DNA of 64,000 bases from Sulfitobacter sp. 20_GPM-1509m (lineage in GTDB: Bacteria > Pseudomonadota > Alphaproteobacteria > Rhodobacterales > Rhodobacteraceae): positions 186,001 through 250,000 of the forward strand of contig NZ_JIBC01000009.1 in assembly GCF_000620505.1 (NCBI RefSeq). Direction: 5' to 3'. Within the stretch, counting starts at the first letter, position 1; each line of letters opens with the position of its first letter. Below are positions 7,987-16,257 of this stretch, piece by piece. The position numbers and the translations under genes were made by a program. A model generated the notes under the pieces. That model was not told the DNA's origin and did not search any database. It saw only the letters and a list, made by a program, of their open reading frames with translations.

Positions 7987-8505
7987 TTACGGCGCGGGAC
8001 GGCCCGAGTCAACACCGGCGGATGCGGGCCGGGGATGTTGCCCGAGCCAGCGGTTGATGGCCTCGACCATTTTCGGCGGGCCGGACAGGTTGGAATAGGC
8101 CGATATCAGCGGATGCCGTCCCGCGCTCATCCCGCGCGACAGGACCAGAACGGGCCGCGCCAGCGTGGTACCTTTGGACCCGATGGTGGTTTCCAGTTCG
8201 GCATGGCTGACATCCTCCAGCGCGTGAACGACCTGATCATAGCGCAACATGGATTTGCGGCGGATCGTGACCGTGCCTGCGGTACGATCAAGGATAATCT
8301 GCAAGCGTTGCACCAATGCAATCAGCACAACCGCACCAATGCCGCCGCCAAAGATGGCAAAGACCAGTCCGAACATCGGTTCTGCCGACATGATGAACAG
8401 GCCGCTGCCTGCAAAGATCAGGATAAACACGGTCAGCATCAGCGCCAGAACCCACGGCGTTTCGTCCAGCAACAGTCGGTCAGGGCTGTCTTGCAGCACC
8501 TTCAT
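7987..8505 (-). CDS. membrane protein with two N-terminal transmembrane segments
   Basis: About 172 residues from ATG 8505. A short lead (MKVLQDSPDRLLLDETPW) precedes two adjacent membrane helices (VLALMLTVFILIFAGSGLFI and FGLVFAIFGGGIGAVVLIAL), followed by a soluble part with LDRTAGTVTIRRKSMLRYDQVVHALEDV that resembles the compact beta domain of bacterial PH-like membrane proteins. Function unknown. A longer start at 8562 would add 19 residues and would overlap the azoR terminator hairpin, so it is not preferred. No operon partners: azoR is upstream in the same direction but ends at a terminator. Confidence 0.6.
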   Translation of the reverse strand: MKVLQDSPDRLLLDETPWVLALMLTVFILIFAGSGLFIMSAEPMFGLVFAIFGGGIGAVVLIALVQRLQIILDRTAGTVTIRRKSMLRYDQVVHALEDVSHAELETTIGSKGTTLARPVLVLSRGMSAGRHPLISAYSNLSGPPKMVEAINRWLGQHPRPASAGVDSGRPAP

Positions 8506-8546
8506 GGAACAGGCCGCGCGGGGGCTGTGAAAACGGAACGGGGCAT

Positions 8547-8582
8547 AAAAAATCCGGCGCACTGAAAATCAATGCGCCGGAT
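8547..8582 (-). terminator. terminator after azoR
   Basis: Perfect 10-bp stem ATCCGGCGCA / TGCGCCGGAT (8552-8561 with 8573-8582), 11-base loop, followed on the minus strand by a T run (8547-8551). It lies 54 bases after the azoR stop codon. Confidence 0.85.
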
Positions 8583-8636
8583 GCTAGGGGCGGTCACCCC
8601 ATGATGTCAAAGCCTGTGTATGGCACAGGCCAAAGC

Positions 8637-9215
8637 TCAGGCGGCCAGTTTGGCCACTTGTTCCTTGGCTGCGGCAATCGAACCTTCGGCGTCGACCGAC
8701 AGGCGGTCAGCGGCGATAACCTGAACATCGGTGATGCCGACAAAACCCAGAATGTGACGCATGTAAGTCGTGGCGAAGTCAATTTCCGATCCCACGGGCG
8801 TGCCGCCGGTGGCTGCGACCAGAATGGCGCGCTTGCCGGTCAGCAGACCTTCGGGGCCGGCTTCCGTGTAGCGGAATGTGATGCCCGCGCGGCAGATCAT
8901 GTCGACCCAGGCCTTGAGGTTGGTCGGGATCGTGAAGTTGTAGACGGGAATGCCGATTACCAGCACGTCTGCAGCTTTGACTTCAGCGATCAGCGTGTCG
9001 GACAGAGCCAACAGTTCTTTTTGTGCGTCGGTACGGTCGGCTTCGGGGGTAAAGTTGGCGCCGATCCAGCTTTCGCTCATGTGGGGAGGGGCGTCGAACA
9101 GGTCACGTGTGACGACGTCGCCGTTCAGGCGGGCAACGACATCCTTGCTCAGGTCACGGGTGACCGAGGTGGCGCGGCGGGCAGAGGCATCAATGTGCAG
9201 AATCGATTTGGTCAT
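8637..9215 (-). CDS. azoR: FMN-dependent NADH-azoreductase
   Basis: A 192-residue flavodoxin-like quinone/azo reductase (AzoR/AcpD family). Visible marks are the N-terminal FMN phosphate loop region ILHIDASARRATSVTRDLS, the central IGIPVYNFTIPTNLKAWVD motif that packs on the flavin, and LVAATGG. Family members reduce quinones and azo dyes by two-electron transfer. It is transcribed divergently from a LysR regulator, with a 12-bp perfect palindrome between them, so induction by that regulator through a quinone-like or electrophilic ligand is inferred. Confidence 0.9.
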   Translation of the reverse strand: MTKSILHIDASARRATSVTRDLSKDVVARLNGDVVTRDLFDAPPHMSESWIGANFTPEADRTDAQKELLALSDTLIAEVKAADVLVIGIPVYNFTIPTNLKAWVDMICRAGITFRYTEAGPEGLLTGKRAILVAATGGTPVGSEIDFATTYMRHILGFVGITDVQVIAADRLSVDAEGSIAAAKEQVAKLAA

Positions 9216-9260
9216 TTTCAGGTCCTTTCAGGAGGCATGTTCTGATCGGAAACTAGGCAT

Positions 9261-9272
9261 TGTAAATTTACA
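9261..9272. promoter_or_regulatory. candidate LysR operator, azoR/LysR divergent promoter
   Basis: TGTAAATTTACA is a perfect 12-bp palindrome 46 bases upstream of the azoR ATG and 65 bases upstream of the LysR ATG. LysR-type regulators commonly bind AT-rich dyads in such divergent promoters; which protein binds here is inference. Confidence 0.5.
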
Positions 9273-9336
9273 CGCAATTGGCCAAAACTCACAGCGCATG
9301 TTGAAAAACGCACATATTTAGCTGGATGGTCTTCGC

Positions 9337-10218
9337 ATGGAAAACTGGGACGAAATCAAAACCGCCTATCAGGTTGCGCGCATCGGCACCGTCAGCGGCG
9401 CGGCAGAGGTGCTGGGCGTGCACCATGCCACGGTGATCCGTCACATTGATGCGTTGGAGCAGCGGTTGGGGGTCAGGCTGTTTCAGCGACACGCGCGGGG
9501 CTATACCGCGACCGAAGCCGGTGAGGACCTGCTGCGTGTGGCCAAGGCGACGGATGACCAGTTCAGCCAGTTGGTCGGACGTATCAAGGGGCGCGGGGCC
9601 GGCGTCTCGGGCGATCTGGTGGTGACATCGCTGACCGCACTGGTGCCGCGCATGGTGCCGCTGCTGACCGAGTTTCAGCGCAAGAACCCCGAGGTGGTGA
9701 TCCGTTACCTGACCGGCACGCGCCTGTTCCGCCTGGAATACGGCGAGGCCCATGTGGCCATTCGGACAGGATCGCCCCCGTCGCAGCCCGACAACGTGGT
9801 GCAAACCCTGTCACGTCAGCGCATGGGGCTTTTTGCGTCGCGCCGGTATGTCGAGGAATACGGTATGCCCAAAACCTGGGAGGATTGCGGCGGCCACCGT
9901 TTTGTCGGCACCAGCGACGACCAAAGCCGCGCGCCGTTCAACAGATGGATACGGGAAAAGGTGCCCGAGGCCGTTTTCAGCTTTCGCAGCGACGAAGACC
10001 GCGCCATCGAACAGGCCATCCACAGTGGCGCGGGCATGGGTTTCACCGCAATGCTGGAAGCCAAGGCAAATCCCGATCTGGTCGAAATGTTCCCGCCCGA
10101 GGGCGACGAATGGTCGGCGCCGCTGTGGCTGGTGACCCATGTCGATTTGCACCGCACAACCAAGGTTCAGGCGTTCCTGACGTTCATCAAGGCGGCGGCA
10201 AAGGATTGGGACCTGTGA
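9337..10218 (+). CDS. LysR family transcriptional regulator
   Basis: A 293-residue LTTR. The N-terminal winged helix spans about residues 5-65 (IGTVSGAAEVLGVHHATVIRHIDALEQRLGVRLFQR), followed by the linker helix and a periplasmic-binding-like effector domain from about 90. Divergent from azoR and overlapping by one base with the downstream DMT exporter (TGATG), so it probably controls both genes. Effector unknown; azoreductase plus exporter suggests a toxic aromatic or quinone, by inference. Confidence 0.92.
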   Translation: MENWDEIKTAYQVARIGTVSGAAEVLGVHHATVIRHIDALEQRLGVRLFQRHARGYTATEAGEDLLRVAKATDDQFSQLVGRIKGRGAGVSGDLVVTSLTALVPRMVPLLTEFQRKNPEVVIRYLTGTRLFRLEYGEAHVAIRTGSPPSQPDNVVQTLSRQRMGLFASRRYVEEYGMPKTWEDCGGHRFVGTSDDQSRAPFNRWIREKVPEAVFSFRSDEDRAIEQAIHSGAGMGFTAMLEAKANPDLVEMFPPEGDEWSAPLWLVTHVDLHRTTKVQAFLTFIKAAAKDWDL

Positions 10219-11123
10219 TGTCAAAGCTCAGCGCGGGGGCGCAGGGGCATCTGGCGATGCTGGTCTTTTCGGCATTGGTGGCGGGATCGTTTTCGCTGGG
10301 GGTTCAGGCCGCCAATGCGATTGAACCCGCTGCCCTGAACGCCGCGCGGTTCGCGCTGGCGGCGGCGGTGATCGGTGCGGTGGTTGCCGCCACGGGCAAG
10401 GCGCGGGCGGTGCATTGGCAAGCGCCCTGGCGCTATCTGGTGCTGGGTGGGCTGTTCGGCATCTATTTTGTGCTGATGTTCGAAGGTCTGAAAACAGCGC
10501 CTGCCGTCAGTGCCGCGGCGGTGTTCACCCTGACGCCGATCCTGGCGGGTGGGTTCGGTTGGCTACTGTTGCGGCAGGTCACCACACCGCGGATGGCGCT
10601 GGCGCTGGCGATTGGTGCCGTGGGCGCGGTCTGGGTGATCTTTCGCGCCGACTTGCAGGCGCTGGCGCGTTTCGAGATCGGGCGGGGTGAGGCGATCTAT
10701 TTCGTCGGCTGCATCAGTCATGCGCTTTACACGCCGATGGTGCGCAAGCTGAACCGGGGCGAACCTGCGGTGGTGTTCACGCTGGGCACGCTGATCGCGG
10801 GGTGTATGCTGCTGACCCTTTACGGCTGGTCCGACATCATGGCGACCGACTGGCTGAACCTGCCTGCGATCGTGTGGATCACGCTGGTCTATATCGCGGT
10901 CTTCGCCAGTGCCGCGACCTTTGTGCTGCTGCAATTTGCAACCCTGCGCCTGCCCTCGGCCAAGGTGATGGCCTATACCTATCTGACCCCGTCCTGGGTG
11001 ATCGTATGGGAGATCTTGCTGGGCAACGGGGTGCCGGGGGGCATGATCCTGATCGGCGTGGCGCTGACGATACTGGCACTCTACCTGCTGCTGCGTGATG
11101 ACAGTGCCGTGAGCGGAAAGTGA
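10218..11123 (+). CDS. EamA/DMT family transporter
   Basis: A 301-residue ten-helix drug/metabolite transporter made of two EamA repeats; inner membrane, probably an exporter. The second half contains the typical SAATFVLLQFATLRLPSAKVMAYTYL segment followed by the TPSWVIVWE element. ATG 10218 overlaps the LysR stop codon (TGATG), so translation is coupled to the regulator and this start is preferred over much longer in-frame openings inside the LysR gene. Substrate unknown. Confidence 0.88.
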   Translation: MSKLSAGAQGHLAMLVFSALVAGSFSLGVQAANAIEPAALNAARFALAAAVIGAVVAATGKARAVHWQAPWRYLVLGGLFGIYFVLMFEGLKTAPAVSAAAVFTLTPILAGGFGWLLLRQVTTPRMALALAIGAVGAVWVIFRADLQALARFEIGRGEAIYFVGCISHALYTPMVRKLNRGEPAVVFTLGTLIAGCMLLTLYGWSDIMATDWLNLPAIVWITLVYIAVFASAATFVLLQFATLRLPSAKVMAYTYLTPSWVIVWEILLGNGVPGGMILIGVALTILALYLLLRDDSAVSGK

Positions 11124-11192
11124 TCGGCGCGGGAACTTTTCAGATCAATGCGACGTTAACCCTTCACAAATTGAATAAATGAAGGATCTGTC

Positions 11193-11267
11193 ATGCGTGG
11201 TATTTTTTACATCATCGGCGTTGTCGTCGTCGTTCTGGCCATTTTGCGTCTGGCAGGCCTGGTCTGA
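11193..11267 (+). CDS. 24-residue single-span membrane peptide
   Basis: Too short for usual gene callers. ATG 11193 is preceded by GAAGGATC, a good ribosome site, and encodes MRGIFYIIGVVVVVLAILRL followed by AGLV and a TGA stop: one hydrophobic span with a basic N-terminus. It lies alone between the DMT exporter and the convergent ArsR gene with an AT-rich leader that could be a promoter. Very small one-helix proteins of this kind are common in alphaproteobacteria and often modulate membrane complexes; the function here is unknown. Confidence 0.6.
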   Translation: MRGIFYIIGVVVVVLAILRLAGLV

Positions 11268-11280
11268 AGCGCGACCAACA

Positions 11281-11631
11281 TTAACGCTCTGGGGGATCGG
11301 GCTGGGCATCATTGTCCAGCTCGATTGCCAAGAAACGTTCGAATGCATCCAGATTTACGGGCTCGAATTGCCCGAAACCTTGCATCCAGACCGACGCGGT
11401 GCGCATCGCGTCAGGCTCCAACTTACACCATTTGACCCGACCGCGCTTTTCCTGGGCAATCAGGCCAGCGCGGGTCAGGATCGTCAGATGCTTCGAGATC
11501 GCTGCCAACGACATCTGGAACGGCTCGGCCACGTCGGTGACGGCCATATCATCCTCAAGCAACATCGTCAGGATCGCCCGCCGCGTCGGGTCGGCCAATG
11601 CCGCGAAAATCTGGTCCAGATCATGTGTCAT
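11281..11631 (-). CDS. ArsR family winged-helix regulator
   Basis: A 116-residue protein beginning MTHDLDQIFAALADPTRRAI, the classic ArsR/SmtB N-terminus, with recognition helix SLAAISKHLTILTRAGL and wing QEKRGRVKWCKLEP. No CxC metal-binding motif is seen in the recognition helix region (the single Cys is in the wing), so it is more like the metal-independent subgroup often linked to SRPBCC or methyltransferase genes. No such partner is adjacent. Converges on the small membrane peptide gene. Confidence 0.88.
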   Translation of the reverse strand: MTHDLDQIFAALADPTRRAILTMLLEDDMAVTDVAEPFQMSLAAISKHLTILTRAGLIAQEKRGRVKWCKLEPDAMRTASVWMQGFGQFEPVNLDAFERFLAIELDNDAQPDPPER

Positions 11632-11984
11632 GGCCTGTCATAGCGGGGCCGCGCGCTGAATAGAAGCGTCACCAGCGCGGGTGTGCAGGCCCCTGCGATG
11701 GCCAACGGTGCGTCAGGCGCGCGTGGGTGGCGGGGTCCAGGCCTGCATCGCGGGCCAGATGTGGCGTGATGTGCGGGCCGCGTGCAGGTCTGAAAGCTGC
11801 AAGTATGAGCTTGATCCGTGATGATCTGGCACAAGTTTTCGTTCCGCCAAAAGCGGTTTTCACACGAAAGCGTTTCATGAAACACCTTTTTAATATGGGT
11901 TCTTCGCAGTTATGCGGATTGAGGCCCGTCCGCTCAATCCGGATAAGTTTGACAGCACATGTGCAATAATTGCACATATATGCC
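11632..11984. other. 353-base intergenic region between ArsR and GcvA-like regulator
   Basis: Divergent promoter region. It contains a 12-bp palindrome GTTTCATGAAAC at 11872-11883, a TTGACA hexamer at 11949-11954 and the 17-bp palindrome at 11960-11976. A minus-strand open frame (11669-12010) covers it, but it runs across both palindromes and has no family resemblance, so it is not called as a gene. Confidence 0.5.
11960..11976. promoter_or_regulatory. candidate autoregulatory operator of GcvA-like LysR gene
   Basis: TGTGCAATAATTGCACA is a perfect 8+1+8 palindrome ending 8 bases before the ATG of the regulator and beginning 5 bases after a TTGACA hexamer. The T-N11-A arrangement fits LysR-type sites. 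A protein bound here would block transcription or translation initiation of the gene; autoregulation is inference. Confidence 0.6.
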
Positions 11985-12893
11985 ATGCAACGCCCGCTTC
12001 CCCCACTCAACGCCCTGCGCGCCTTCGAGGCGGCGGGCCGTCATCAAAGCTTTTCCCGCGCTGCGGACGAGCTACGCGTCAGCCACTCGTCGATCAGCCG
12101 CCATGTGCGCGGCCTTGAGGATTGGCTGGGCGCGCAATTGTTCCGCGATCTGCCGCGCGGCGTGGCGCTGACGCCGGACGGTGCGGCGTATCTCGCGGAT
12201 GTGTCGGGGGCGCTGGAGCAGATCAGCACGGCCACCGACAGGCTGACCGCGCGGCCTTCGGGTGTTCTTGTGGTGAACTCCGAACCGCTCTTTGCAACCA
12301 AATGGCTGGTCCCGCGTCTGGGGCTGTTCCACGCCGCCCACCCCGAGATTGAAATCCGGCTTGAGGCGTCGACCGGTCTGGCCGATGTGGCGCGGTACGA
12401 GGCGGACATTGCCATCCGTTTCCTTGCGGTTGCAGGGTCCGACCCGCAGGCGATCCTGCTGAGCGAGGCGCCCATCTATCCCTATGCCGCGCCCGCTCTG
12501 ATCCCCGTGGCCCCCGATGACCCGGCGGACCTGTTACGCTATCCGCGCCTGCGCGACCGTTACAAGGATACATGGGCGATATGGGCCGGGCTTGCGGGCC
12601 TGCCGCCGCCCGAGACCGACGCCACATGGCGGATGCGCGCACATTTGGCGATCGAGGCCGCGGTGGCGGGGCAGGGCGTCTATATGGTGTCCTCCGACGT
12701 GGTGGCCAACGATGTGGCCGCAGGGCGGTTGCACCGGGTGTCCGATATCGGTTTCCACGATGGCGGGTTCTATCTGGTGCAGGCGCAGGGCAGCGCGCGG
12801 CGCAGGGCGATCCGGATCTTTTCCGACTGGATGCTGGAGCAGGCCGCACCCTGGCGTGGTGGCGCTGGGCAGGAAGATCAACCAAACGGTTGA
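11985..12893 (+). CDS. LysR family regulator, GcvA-like
   Basis: A 302-residue LTTR whose start QRPLPPLNALRAFEAAGRHQSFSRAA is the GcvA-subfamily signature; recognition helix SHSSISRHVRGLEDWLG. The effector domain starts near residue 88 (GVLVVNSEPLFATKWLVPRL). ATG 11985 is chosen over the ATG five codons upstream because the GcvA-type domain starts there and the longer form would begin inside the palindrome. No target gene is adjacent: the ATP synthase operon follows after 185 bases and is unlikely to be its regulon. Confidence 0.9.
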   Translation: MQRPLPPLNALRAFEAAGRHQSFSRAADELRVSHSSISRHVRGLEDWLGAQLFRDLPRGVALTPDGAAYLADVSGALEQISTATDRLTARPSGVLVVNSEPLFATKWLVPRLGLFHAAHPEIEIRLEASTGLADVARYEADIAIRFLAVAGSDPQAILLSEAPIYPYAAPALIPVAPDDPADLLRYPRLRDRYKDTWAIWAGLAGLPPPETDATWRMRAHLAIEAAVAGQGVYMVSSDVVANDVAAGRLHRVSDIGFHDGGFYLVQAQGSARRRAIRIFSDWMLEQAAPWRGGAGQEDQPNG

Positions 12894-13078
12894 ATATGGA
12901 AAACGGCCCGTTGGAGGGGTTTGGGGCCAAGAGTGGACTCGCGCAGCGCGAAACTGAAGCCTGATACATCCTTTTAAATCAACATATTAAGGCAAATTCA
13001 GTCCGGCGCACCCCGCCATTGACTCAAAACCCGCATCACCGTAGCTATCCCCTCAAGTTTCCAAGTGGGGGACACCGC

Positions 13079-13432
13079 GTGGCGGGGCCAGAAGAACAGC
13101 AGCGAATGCGGGATCTCGAGGCCAAGATCAAAGCCCTGAAGGGCGAAGACAAGCCCGAGGCCCACCACTACGACGACCACCACTCTCAGGCCCAGATGGC
13201 CTGGCGGATGGTGATCGAACTTGTAACCGGTCTGGGGATCGGTTTCGGGATCGGATACGGGCTCGACAGCCTTTTGGGCACAAAGCCCTGGCTGATGATC
13301 CTGTTCATACTTCTCGGCTTCGCGGCCGGCGTGAACGTGATGATACGCAGCGCCCGCGAAATGCAGAGAGACGGAATGGCCAAAGCGGCCGACAGTGACG
13401 ACGCCCCGCGGGGCACAGACGAAGGGCCCTGA
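13079..13432 (+). CDS. atpI: ATP synthase protein I
   Basis: AtpI, an assembly factor for the F0 c-ring. GTG start at 13079 follows GGGGGA and begins directly with the family N-terminus [21 protein letters not shown]; the in-frame upstream part has no homology. Two membrane segments follow ([24 protein letters not shown] and [19 protein letters not shown]) after a His/Asp-rich stretch HHYDDHHS. 117 residues. First gene of atpI-atpB-atpE-atpF'-atpF, 2 bases before atpB. Confidence 0.88.
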   Translation: MAGPEEQQRMRDLEAKIKALKGEDKPEAHHYDDHHSQAQMAWRMVIELVTGLGIGFGIGYGLDSLLGTKPWLMILFILLGFAAGVNVMIRSAREMQRDGMAKAADSDDAPRGTDEGP

Positions 13433-13434
13433 GA

Positions 13435-14250
13435 ATGGCAGACGAAGCACACAGCGCAGCAGCCACAACCGGCGCAGACATGGCACATGGTGCCGATGCC
13501 GCACACGGTGCGGACGGTGGTCTGGTCTTTCACCCGATGGACCAGTTCCTGGTCAAGCCGCTGTTCGGCCACGCCGGTGATCCGGTGTTCTGGTACACGC
13601 CCACAAACGTGACGCTGTGGCTGGGTCTGGCCGTTCTGGCGATCTTTGCGATCATGGTTCTGACCACATCGCGCCGCGCCGTCATCCCCTCGCGCGGTCA
13701 GTCGGTGGCCGAGCTGGCCTATGGCTTTATCTACAAGATGGTCGAAGATGTGACCGGCAAGGACGGGGTGAAATATTTCCCCTACATCATGACCCTGTTC
13801 ATGTTCATCGTTGTCGCCAACTTCCTGGGCCTGCTGCCCACCGCCTTTACGCCCACGTCGCACATTGCTGTGACGGCTCTGCTGGCGATGGCCGTGTTCC
13901 TGGCCGTGACGATCCTGGGCTTTGTCCTGCACGGCTTCAAGTTTCTGGGCCTGTTCTGGGTTTCGGCGGCACCGCTGCCGCTGCGCCCGATCCTGGCCGT
14001 GATCGAAATCATCTCGTACTTCGTGCGCCCTGTCAGCCACTCCATTCGTTTGGCGGGCAACATGATGGCGGGCCACGCGGTTATCAAAGTTTTCGCAGCA
14101 TTTGCCGCGGTCACGGCCATCGCGCCGATCTCGATCGCAGCGATTGCCGCAATCTACGGGCTTGAGGTTCTGGTGTCCTTTATCCAGGCCTACGTCTTTA
14201 CCATTCTGACCTGCGTGTACCTGAAGGATGCTCTGCACCCTGCGCACTAA
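13435..14250 (+). CDS. atpB: F0F1 ATP synthase subunit a
   Basis: A 271-residue inner-membrane protein forming the proton half-channels next to the c-ring. The essential arginine lies in [14 protein letters not shown]; the last helices [20 protein letters not shown] and [17 protein letters not shown] match the family C-terminus. An Ala/His-rich soluble lead of about 30 residues precedes the first helix. Followed by atpE after 47 bases with a good AAGGAG ribosome site. Confidence 0.97.
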   Translation: MADEAHSAAATTGADMAHGADAAHGADGGLVFHPMDQFLVKPLFGHAGDPVFWYTPTNVTLWLGLAVLAIFAIMVLTTSRRAVIPSRGQSVAELAYGFIYKMVEDVTGKDGVKYFPYIMTLFMFIVVANFLGLLPTAFTPTSHIAVTALLAMAVFLAVTILGFVLHGFKFLGLFWVSAAPLPLRPILAVIEIISYFVRPVSHSIRLAGNMMAGHAVIKVFAAFAAVTAIAPISIAAIAAIYGLEVLVSFIQAYVFTILTCVYLKDALHPAH

Positions 14251-14297
14251 GGTCCGGACTACTACGCAAATCAAAATTCCATCGTAAGGAGAAAATC

Positions 14298-14534
14298 ATG
14301 GAAGGCGATATCGCACAAATGGGTCAATTCATCGGCGCAGGCCTGGCCTCCGTCGGCATGGGTGGCGCAGCCATCGGTGTGGGCAACGTTGTTGGCAACT
14401 TCCTGGCGGGCGCCCTGCGCAACCCGTCGGCTGCCGCTGGCCAGACCGCAACCATGTTCATCGGCATCGCGTTCGCAGAAGCTCTGGGGATCTTCTCGTT
14501 CCTCGTCGCTCTGCTGCTGATGTTCGCCGTCTAA
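14298..14534 (+). CDS. atpE: F0F1 ATP synthase subunit c
   Basis: A 78-residue hairpin of two helices; the proton-carrying carboxylate is Glu61 in FAEALGIF and the polar loop is [10 protein letters not shown]. No sodium-type Gln/Glu signature is evident in the first helix, so a proton c-ring is expected. The gene has a strong TAAGGAGAAAATC leader and is followed by a 12-bp stem-loop (14561-14588), consistent with the higher copy number needed for subunit c. Confidence 0.97.
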   Translation: MEGDIAQMGQFIGAGLASVGMGGAAIGVGNVVGNFLAGALRNPSAAAGQTATMFIGIAFAEALGIFSFLVALLLMFAV

Positions 14535-14560
14535 GCGTCTGACGATTATTCCTTACGCAT

Positions 14561-14588
14561 TGGGCGGCGCGGTCAGCCGTGCCGCCCA
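14561..14588 (+). other. stem-loop after atpE
   Basis: TGGGCGGCGCGG (14561-14572) pairs with CCGTGCCGCCCA (14577-14588), loop TCAG, with one G-T pair. No T run follows, so it is not a standard terminator; an mRNA-stabilising or processing hairpin that raises atpE relative to the downstream b subunits is the likely role, by inference. Confidence 0.6.
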
Positions 14589-14614
14589 TTGGACTGATTG
14601 TTTGACTGGAGGCC

Positions 14615-15169
14615 ATGATGGCAACTGAACCTATTGACCTAGAGGTCGCAGGAACCTGCACGGATGCAGCTGGCAGCGCCATCGGCATGCCGCAGCTGTG
14701 TGACGCATGGTTCGGCAACCAGATCTTCTGGCTGCTTGTCACCCTGGTCGTGATCTATTTTATTCTGTCACGCATCGCTCTGCCCCGGATCGCCGCCATT
14801 CTGGCTGAACGTCAGGGCACGATCACAAACAACATCGCGGCAGCCGAAGATCTGAAAGCCAAGGCACACGAAGCCGAAGCTGCCTATGATCAGGCGCTGG
14901 CCGATGCCCGTGCCGAAGCTGGCCGTATCATCGACGCCGCCAAGGCCGAGATGAAAGCCGATCTTGATGTTGCCATCAAGAAAGCTGACGCCGAGATTGC
15001 CGAACGCACAGCCGAAGGCGAAAAGGCCATTGCCGAAATCCGCGAAGGCGCGCTTGCCGCCGTCAAGGATGTCGCCAAGGACACCGCCAAGGAACTGATC
15101 GTGGCGCTGGGTGGCACGGCGGATGCCCGCACCGTAACAGCTGCGGTCAACGCACGGATGAAAGGATAA
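14615..15169 (+). CDS. F0F1 ATP synthase subunit b' (AtpG/AtpF2)
   Basis: A 184-residue peripheral-stalk subunit: one membrane helix ([20 protein letters not shown]) then the [27 protein letters not shown] block and a long Ala/Glu/Lys helix. Presence of two different b-type subunits is typical of photosynthetic bacteria and Rhodobacteraceae. ATG ATG at 14615/14618; the ribosome site GGAGGCC fits either. Separated from atpF by 4 bases. Confidence 0.93.
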   Translation: MMATEPIDLEVAGTCTDAAGSAIGMPQLCDAWFGNQIFWLLVTLVVIYFILSRIALPRIAAILAERQGTITNNIAAAEDLKAKAHEAEAAYDQALADARAEAGRIIDAAKAEMKADLDVAIKKADAEIAERTAEGEKAIAEIREGALAAVKDVAKDTAKELIVALGGTADARTVTAAVNARMKG

Positions 15170-15173
15170 GACG

Positions 15174-15731
15174 ATGAAGAAACTGATCGCCCTGTCCCTC
15201 GTCCTGTCGGCATCGCCTGCCTTTGCGGCCAGCGGCCCGTTCTTCTCGCTGCGCAACACCGACTTTGTGGTGCTGATCGCGTTCCTGATCTTTGTTGGCG
15301 TTCTGCTGTACCTCAAGGTGCCCGGTACGCTGATGGGGATGCTGGACAAGCGCGCGTCAGGTATCAAATCCGAACTGGAAGAAGCCCGCGCCCTGCGCGA
15401 AGAGGCCCAATCCCTGCTGGCCAGCTACGAGCGCAAGCAGAAAGAAGTTCAGGAACAAGCTGACCGGATCGTCGCCGCAGCCAAGGAAGAAGCCACAATC
15501 GCGGCCGAAGAAGCCCGCGAAGATCTGAAAAAATCCATCGCCCGTCGCATCGCGGCAGCCGAAGGTCAGATCGCGTCGGCAGAAGCTTCGGCTGTGAAAG
15601 AAGTGCGCGACCAGGCTGTGACCATCGCCATTCAGGCGGCCCGCGACGTGATCGCCAAGCAGATGACCGCGACCGAGGCCAACAAGCTGATCGACGAGGC
15701 CATCGGTCAGGTGGATGCCAAGCTGCACTGA
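15174..15731 (+). CDS. atpF: F0F1 ATP synthase subunit b
   Basis: A 185-residue second stalk subunit. N-terminus [20 protein letters not shown] looks like a cleavable Sec signal peptide (AFA cleavage motif), followed by the real anchor [19 protein letters not shown] and a long coiled-coil helix. That double hydrophobic start would put the mature N-terminus in the periplasm, as expected for b. Last gene of the F0 operon, ending at a terminator 26 bases downstream. Confidence 0.93.
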   Translation: MKKLIALSLVLSASPAFAASGPFFSLRNTDFVVLIAFLIFVGVLLYLKVPGTLMGMLDKRASGIKSELEEARALREEAQSLLASYERKQKEVQEQADRIVAAAKEEATIAAEEAREDLKKSIARRIAAAEGQIASAEASAVKEVRDQAVTIAIQAARDVIAKQMTATEANKLIDEAIGQVDAKLH

Positions 15732-15757
15732 TCCCTGACCGGATCACACGAGATTTG

Positions 15758-15787
15758 AAACCCGGGGCGCATCGCCTCGGGTTTTTT
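15758..15787 (+). terminator. terminator of F0 ATP synthase operon
   Basis: AAACCCGGGG (15758-15767) pairs with CCTCGGGTTT over a short loop and runs into TTTTTT (15782-15787). One mispair in the stem. Confidence 0.88.
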
Positions 15788-15798
15788 CGTTTACGCGG

Positions 15799-16257
15799 TC
15801 AGTCGGGTTTGCCTGACAGGAACCAGACGACGGATGCCGCTGTGCAAATCATGAGTTCAACGGCAAAGGTCCAGTGCAACAGAAACGACGCCACCCACCA
15901 ATCGCGTGTTGCTGGCACCACGACCAGCGGCACGGCCCAATCTGTGAGCGGCCAGCCCCATGTGATCTGGCCCGCGATGCTGTCCAGCATCAGGTGCAGC
16001 ATGGCTCCGGCAGCAACACCAATCGCAATGGTGCTGCCGCGCACACATCCGACCAGCGCAAGCAGTGCCCAAACCATAGGTTTGTGTGTGAGATAGTCGT
16101 GATGGTGATGCTGACGGGCGTCCACCAGATAGAACCACACCAGATCTTTGTCCGGCAGGACCGAGCCTGCCAGAACGGCGGCCATGACTGTGCGGGTCAC
16201 ATCTGGACGTATTGCGCGCACGGCCAGATAGGCGGCTGGCAAATGCGCGACAAACAT
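15799..16257 (-). CDS. YdjM/DUF457-like membrane metal-dependent hydrolase
   Basis: A 152-residue inner-membrane protein with the family pattern: AAVLAGSVLPDKDLVWFY, HHHHDYLTHKPMVW and GAMLHLMLDSIAGQITWGWPL, i.e. an acidic DxD-like turn, a His-rich loop and a HxxxD motif that could chelate metal. Homologues are annotated as LexA-regulated or metal-dependent hydrolases; the substrate is unknown. ATGA overlap with the upstream FadR-type regulator shows translational coupling. Confidence 0.75.
   Translation of the reverse strand: MFVAHLPAAYLAVRAIRPDVTRTVMAAVLAGSVLPDKDLVWFYLVDARQHHHHDYLTHKPMVWALLALVGCVRGSTIAIGVAAGAMLHLMLDSIAGQITWGWPLTDWAVPLVVVPATRDWWVASFLLHWTFAVELMICTAASVVWFLSGKPD

Noticed and set aside
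11669-12010. Minus-strand 113-codon frame between ArsR and the GcvA-like regulator
   Set aside because: Covers two palindromes and the start of the regulator, has no ribosome site and no recognisable domain; it is more likely promoter sequence.
12973-12991. TTAA...TTAA pair upstream of atpI as a CtrA box
   Set aside because: The spacing is 9 bases rather than 7, and ATP synthase is not an expected CtrA target.
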